The notes under the pieces are model-generated. The model saw only the letters and a list, made by a program, of their open reading frames with translations, was not told where the DNA came from and did not search any database. DNA of 64,000 bases from Haloglycomyces albus DSM 45210 (GTDB lineage Bacteria; Actinomycetota; Actinomycetes; Mycobacteriales; Micromonosporaceae). Below are positions 60,457 to 64,000 of the stretch, one piece after another; within the stretch, counting starts at the first letter, position 1, and each line of letters begins with the position of its first letter. A program made the translations under genes and the position numbers. Where the stretch lies: contig NZ_AZUQ01000001.1 of the NCBI RefSeq assembly GCF_000527155.1, forward strand, positions 862,554 to 926,553, read 5' to 3'.

Positions 60457-61843
60457 GTCCTGTCCCCTTGTAGGTCCATCCGGCTGCGCGCCAGCGGGCT
60501 GGTTCCAGAACGTTCATGCCGTCGAAGATGCGGCGCTGTCCGACTTGGGCTCCCAGGCTTTCGGGGTCAAGGGTTCGGAATTCCTCCCACGGCACGAGCA
60601 TGCTGATGACATCGGCGTTCTCGACCGCGTCGGACAGGGTTTTGGCGTAGGACAGCTCGGGTGCTTCTACTCGGGCGTTGTCCAGGCCCTCTGGGTCGTA
60701 GACGATGACCTCACCGCGTGCGGCGGCGAGTTTGCGTGCGATCGCCAGGGCTGGGGAGTCGCGGACGTCGTCGGTGTCGGGTTTGAAGGTCGCGCCGAGG
60801 ACGGCGACTTTCAAACCTTCGAGGTTGGGCCCGGCCGGACCGCTGGGACGGTCCGCGAGTTCGGAGATGGCGCGAACCGCTTTGGTGCGACGCCGGGTGT
60901 TGATGGTGTCGACTTCGTTGAGGAAGTGGAAGGAGTCGCCGACGCCGAGTTCTTCGGCGCGCGCGGTCAGGGCGCGCAGGTCTTTGGGGAGGCAACCGCC
61001 GCCGAAGCCGATTCCGGCGCGGAGGAATTTGTTTCCGATGCGACCGTCGTAGCCGATCGCGCGGGCCAGACCGGCGACGTCGCCACCGGCGGTTTCACAG
61101 AGGTCGGCCATGGCGTTGATGAAGGAGATCTTGGTGGACAAGAATGCGTTGGCGGCGACCTTGACCAGCTCGGCGGTGGCGAAGTCGGTTTCGACGACTG
61201 GAACTTCGCGGTCTTCCAACGCGGCGAGCTCGAGAATTCCCTGGTGGGCGGCGCGCAGGAGGTTGAGAGCCCATTCGCTGCGGGCGGCGTAGACGATGCG
61301 GTTGGGGCGCATGACGTCGTGCATGGCGTTGGATTCCTGGAGGAATTCCGGGGACCAGCCGACTTCGATACCGTATTCTCCGCCGGTGTGGCGTTCGATG
61401 AGTTCTTCCACCCAGGTGGCGGTTCCTACCGGAACGGTGGACTTGCCGACCACGAGGCACTTGCGCTTGAGGTGCTGTGAGAGTGAGACGACGGCCGATT
61501 CGATGTAGGTCAGATCGGCGCTGTGTTCGCCGGGGCGTTGCGGGGTTCCGACGCAGATGAAGTGCACGTCGGCGGCGTCGGCTACGTCGGCGATGTCGGT
61601 AGTGAAGCGCAGTCGACCGGATTCCAGGTTACGCCGCAGCATTTCCGGCAGGCCTTTTTCCACGAAGGGCAGAGTGCCGGTATTGAACGCGTCGATTTTT
61701 TCCTGATCGATGTCGTATCCAATGACTTCGTAGCCCATCTCGGCGAAGCAGATGGCATACGTTGCTCCCAGGTAGCCGCAACCTAGGAAGGATACTGTAG
61801 GGCGCGCGGTCGGTGTCTGGTTCGAATGCGCCTCATAGCTCAT
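60452..61843 (-). CDS. ugd: UDP-glucose 6-dehydrogenase
   Basis: A 463-aa NAD-dependent enzyme that makes UDP-glucuronate for envelope polymers. The N-terminal nucleotide fold is VSFLGCGYLGATYA (about residue 17). The catalytic Cys is in GGGCLPKDLRAL (about 273). Core blocks are VGKSTVPVG (about 140) and TDDVRDSPAL (about 345). It starts at ATG 61843; 26 upstream codons are discarded. The stop codon lies inside the structured repeat array. Confidence 0.93.
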   Translation of the reverse strand: MSYEAHSNQTPTARPTVSFLGCGYLGATYAICFAEMGYEVIGYDIDQEKIDAFNTGTLPFVEKGLPEMLRRNLESGRLRFTTDIADVADAADVHFICVGTPQRPGEHSADLTYIESAVVSLSQHLKRKCLVVGKSTVPVGTATWVEELIERHTGGEYGIEVGWSPEFLQESNAMHDVMRPNRIVYAARSEWALNLLRAAHQGILELAALEDREVPVVETDFATAELVKVAANAFLSTKISFINAMADLCETAGGDVAGLARAIGYDGRIGNKFLRAGIGFGGGCLPKDLRALTARAEELGVGDSFHFLNEVDTINTRRRTKAVRAISELADRPSGPAGPNLEGLKVAVLGATFKPDTDDVRDSPALAIARKLAAARGEVIVYDPEGLDNARVEAPELSYAKTLSDAVENADVISMLVPWEEFRTLDPESLGAQVGQRRIFDGMNVLEPARWRAAGWTYKGTGR

Positions 61844-62839
61844 TGAGAAGTCCTTACGTTGATTGGTCGAATGCCGTCGGCGTTTCGCCGGGGTGGTGAC
61901 GGGCCTGTGAAGGCGATCCACCGGTAGGCAGCACAGTGTCAGGTTAACTCACGGATGAGGGTTACACGCTTTCACGGCGAGGTGAGAGTGGCGCGAACGT
62001 GATATGAAGCTGGTGCTCAGCCAGGTTGTCGAGAATCGCGTTAAGTGTCATTCATGTTATCGCTCGCATTAATTCTCAATCCGTTCATTTGCAACACCGC
62101 GCAAGGCACGGTTTGGTTGCAGCGGACATTGAGCGGCCTGACTCAGATACCGCTCTCGTTCCACGCGTCATGGTAAGAATATGTACCGGGAGAAACGAAA
62201 ACTCTGATGACCAGCACATCGACATGTGCCGACAAAGGATACGACCATTAAAGACCCGCGTTATCGCCGCTCCGAACCCCAGATTACCTCCGTGGAATAT
62301 AGCATTGATCGACAGAATTCAGAGGTGTTCTGGTGCCGGATGGGGATCGCAAATGCAACCGAGGGAGAGCGTGAGCGGCTGTGTGCCGAGGTGGAGGAGG
62401 CGGCGAATACCCTCACCGAGGGCTTGGCCGACGAGGATTGGAGCCGTCTTGAGCAGGAGTGAGGTGTACTCGCTGTTCTCAAGGCCCCAAGGGGACACGA
62501 AGCCGGCGCGACCGACTCCCTTTCTTCCACACCACCCCATGACACCGGACTGGTCGTTACCATCGTTCGTTCTCGCCATCTGGACGGAAACACGGCGGAG
62601 GTCCCGAACGGCACCCCATGGACGAACCGCACAGCGATCGATTGACGAGCTTACTCTGGTTCCTTATATGCTGGTAAGACGCCCAGTTCCGCAGAAGAAA
62701 GACCTGTGAGCCATACTTGGCTTTAACTCCATCACAGATGGAGCCGACATTCTCACACCGTGCGCGGCTTCACGTGGTCGCGGTTCGCACGGTAGAATTG
62801 TTATAGAAATTACTGACTAGTAACAACCGGGAGCCATCG
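61844..62839. other. Roughly 1-kb region with little coding content
   Basis: 996 bp between ugd (minus) and the acyl-CoA dehydrogenase (plus). Longer open frames at 62026-62709 and on the other strand at 62261-62632 look like chance. One small candidate gene at 62226 is listed separately. Promoters for ugd and the dehydrogenase must lie near 61850-61980 and 62700-62830. No tRNA or riboswitch was recognised. Confidence 0.45.
62226..62462 (+). CDS. Hypothetical small acidic protein
   Basis: A 78-aa frame starting GTG (or GTG at 62292). The second half, VFWCRMGIANATEGERERLCAEVEEAANTLTEGL then ADEDWSRLEQE, reads like a real protein with an amphipathic helix and an acidic end. No family, ribosome binding site or partner is recognised, so it may be chance. 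Confidence 0.35.
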   Translation: MPTKDTTIKDPRYRRSEPQITSVEYSIDRQNSEVFWCRMGIANATEGERERLCAEVEEAANTLTEGLADEDWSRLEQE

Positions 62840-64000
62840 ATGACCACCGGATTCACTCCGTATGAGATGCCTGACGACTACGCCGACATTCGTTCGGGAG
62901 TTCGTGAGGTCGCTGAAGCCGAACTTGCGCCGCGAGCCGCCGAGGTCGATGCCACGGCCTCGTTCCCGCAAGCCTCCTATGACGCCTTGAAGGCCGCTGA
63001 CCTGCACGCTCCCCACATCCCCACCGAATACGGTGGAGCGGGGCTGGACGCACTTGGTTTTGCCATCGTCATCGAAGAGCTCTCCCGCTGCTGCGCGTCG
63101 ACCGGGCTCATGCCGGCGGTCACCAAGCTGGGCACCACCCCCCTGTTGCTGGACGGGTCTGAGGAGCTGAAGCAGAAGTACCTGCCTCCGGTAGCACGAG
63201 GAGAGGGACTGTTCTCCTACTGCCTGTCCGAGCCCGAAGCCGGTTCCGACGTGGCCAATATGAAGACCAAGGCCGTTCGCGACGGAGACGGTTGGATTCT
63301 CAATGGCGTCAAGCGCTGGATCTCCAACGCCGGGGTCAGCGACTACTACACCGTGTTCGCCGTGACCGATCCGGAGGCCGGACCACGCGGTATCACCGCG
63401 TTCGTCGTGGAGAAGTCCGACCCGGGCGTCTCCTTCGGCGCTCCGGAAAAGAAGCTCGGCATTAAGGGTTCACCCACCTGCGAGGTCTACCTGGACGACG
63501 TCCGCATCCCCGGCGACCGTGTGATCGGCGAGGTCGGCAAGGGATTCCACCTGGCCATGAAGACGCTGGACCACACCCGCATCACCATCGCCGCACAGGC
63601 CCTCGGCATCGCGCAGGGTGCTCTCGACACCGCGACCGAGTACGCCAAGGAGCGTGAGCAATTCGGTAAGTCCATCACGCAGTTCCAGGGCGTCCAGTTC
63701 ATGATGGCCGATGCGGCCATGCGCATAGCCGCAGCACGCGAGCTGACCTACTCGGCCGCCGCCAAATCGGAGCGCGTGGAAGAGAATCTCACCTTCTACG
63801 GTGCCGCCGCCAAGTGCTACGCCTCGGACGCGGCCATGGACATCACCACCGACGCCGTCCAGATCCTCGGCGGTTACGGCTACACGAGCGATTTCCCCGT
63901 CGAGCGCATGATGCGCGACGCCAAGATCACCCAGATCTACGAGGGAACCAACCAGATCCAGCGAGTGGTCATGGCCCGCGAAATGTTGCGTGGGAAGAAC
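62840..64000 (+). CDS. Acyl-CoA dehydrogenase (cut by window end)
   Basis: 387 codons are visible and nothing indicates an early stop; the family is about 380-395 aa, so little is missing. YCLSEPEAGSDVANMKTKA (FAD/substrate block, about residue 130) is present and the catalytic Glu is in IYEGTNQIQRVVMARE near the end. WISNAG and the QFGKSITQFQGVQF segment are typical. FAD-dependent oxidation of acyl-CoA thioesters (beta-oxidation or branched-chain amino acid breakdown). The start is ATG 62840 with CCGGGAGCC upstream. Confidence 0.93.
   Translation, partial: MTTGFTPYEMPDDYADIRSGVREVAEAELAPRAAEVDATASFPQASYDALKAADLHAPHIPTEYGGAGLDALGFAIVIEELSRCCASTGLMPAVTKLGTTPLLLDGSEELKQKYLPPVARGEGLFSYCLSEPEAGSDVANMKTKAVRDGDGWILNGVKRWISNAGVSDYYTVFAVTDPEAGPRGITAFVVEKSDPGVSFGAPEKKLGIKGSPTCEVYLDDVRIPGDRVIGEVGKGFHLAMKTLDHTRITIAAQALGIAQGALDTATEYAKEREQFGKSITQFQGVQFMMADAAMRIAAARELTYSAAAKSERVEENLTFYGAAAKCYASDAAMDITTDAVQILGGYGYTSDFPVERMMRDAKITQIYEGTNQIQRVVMAREMLRGKN

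Noticed and set aside
62026-62709. A 227-codon plus-strand frame between ugd and the acyl-CoA dehydrogenase.
   Set aside because: Low-complexity basic composition, no ribosome site, no recognisable domain, and it overlaps the slightly better 78-aa candidate.

Overview
The window looks like chromosomal DNA of a moderately high-G+C actinobacterium. Supporting signs are a CarD regulator with Trp85, DUF3263, a nitrobindin, futalosine-type menaquinone genes (mqnP/mqnL type), a system II cytochrome c cluster and many GTG starts. Acid-rich proteins and an ectoine-type uptake operon (ehuBCDA) suggest a halotolerant or halophilic member. A Glycomycetaceae-like (Haloglycomyces-like) source is my inference from this combination and is not proven. 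No tRNA, rRNA, CRISPR array or prophage was seen.

Layout: 0.2-2.4 kb carries ispF and carD (minus) facing an acidic lipoprotein. A structured tandem repeat array occupies 2.44-2.81 kb and ends at a strong terminator. Then come a DEDDh exonuclease, an AGCS symporter and a RecD2-type helicase. At 7.7-12.4 kb a GT2 glycosyltransferase stands divergent from a TagH/Wzt-type ABC ATPase coupled to a large CDP-alcohol phosphatidyltransferase, probably for cell-envelope polymers. A VapBC-type toxin-antitoxin pair follows, then mqnP/mqnL, then ehuBCDA with a divergent GntR/FadR regulator. From 20.4 to 25.5 kb lies a minus-strand family of single-pass membrane proteins with Pro/Gln/Gly-rich heads: four intact copies and one broken copy, with a TnpB-only IS200/IS605-type element next to the broken one.

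From 25.7 to 32 kb are a double-RCK channel-like protein, a tandem GNAT enzyme, a lytic transglycosylase and a class III cyclase/P-loop fusion. hemL, a histidine phosphatase and tlpA-ccdA-resB-resC (cytochrome c maturation) run to 38.1 kb. An orphan antitoxin-like gene, a DnaB-like protein without a P-loop and an ArsR-MFS pair lead to a complete PTS set (EIIC, EIIB, EIIA, HPr, EI, minus) at 42.4-46.7 kb. The rest holds an MrfA-type DUF1998 helicase, a nitrobindin, a NagD-like HAD, DUF3263, APC and PAP2 proteins, malate dehydrogenase, a TauE exporter, an S58 peptidase, a polysaccharide deacetylase, an MGT-type glycosyltransferase, ArfB, UDP-glucose dehydrogenase and an acyl-CoA dehydrogenase cut by the window end.

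The least conventional features are: (1) two inverted copies, 58 kb apart, of a structured RNA-like repeat with roughly 103-nt units, a 68-nt identical core and hairpins whose sequence changes while pairing is kept; (2) the tandem membrane-protein family with its pseudogene beside tnpB; (3) the DnaB-fold protein that has lost its Walker A motif.
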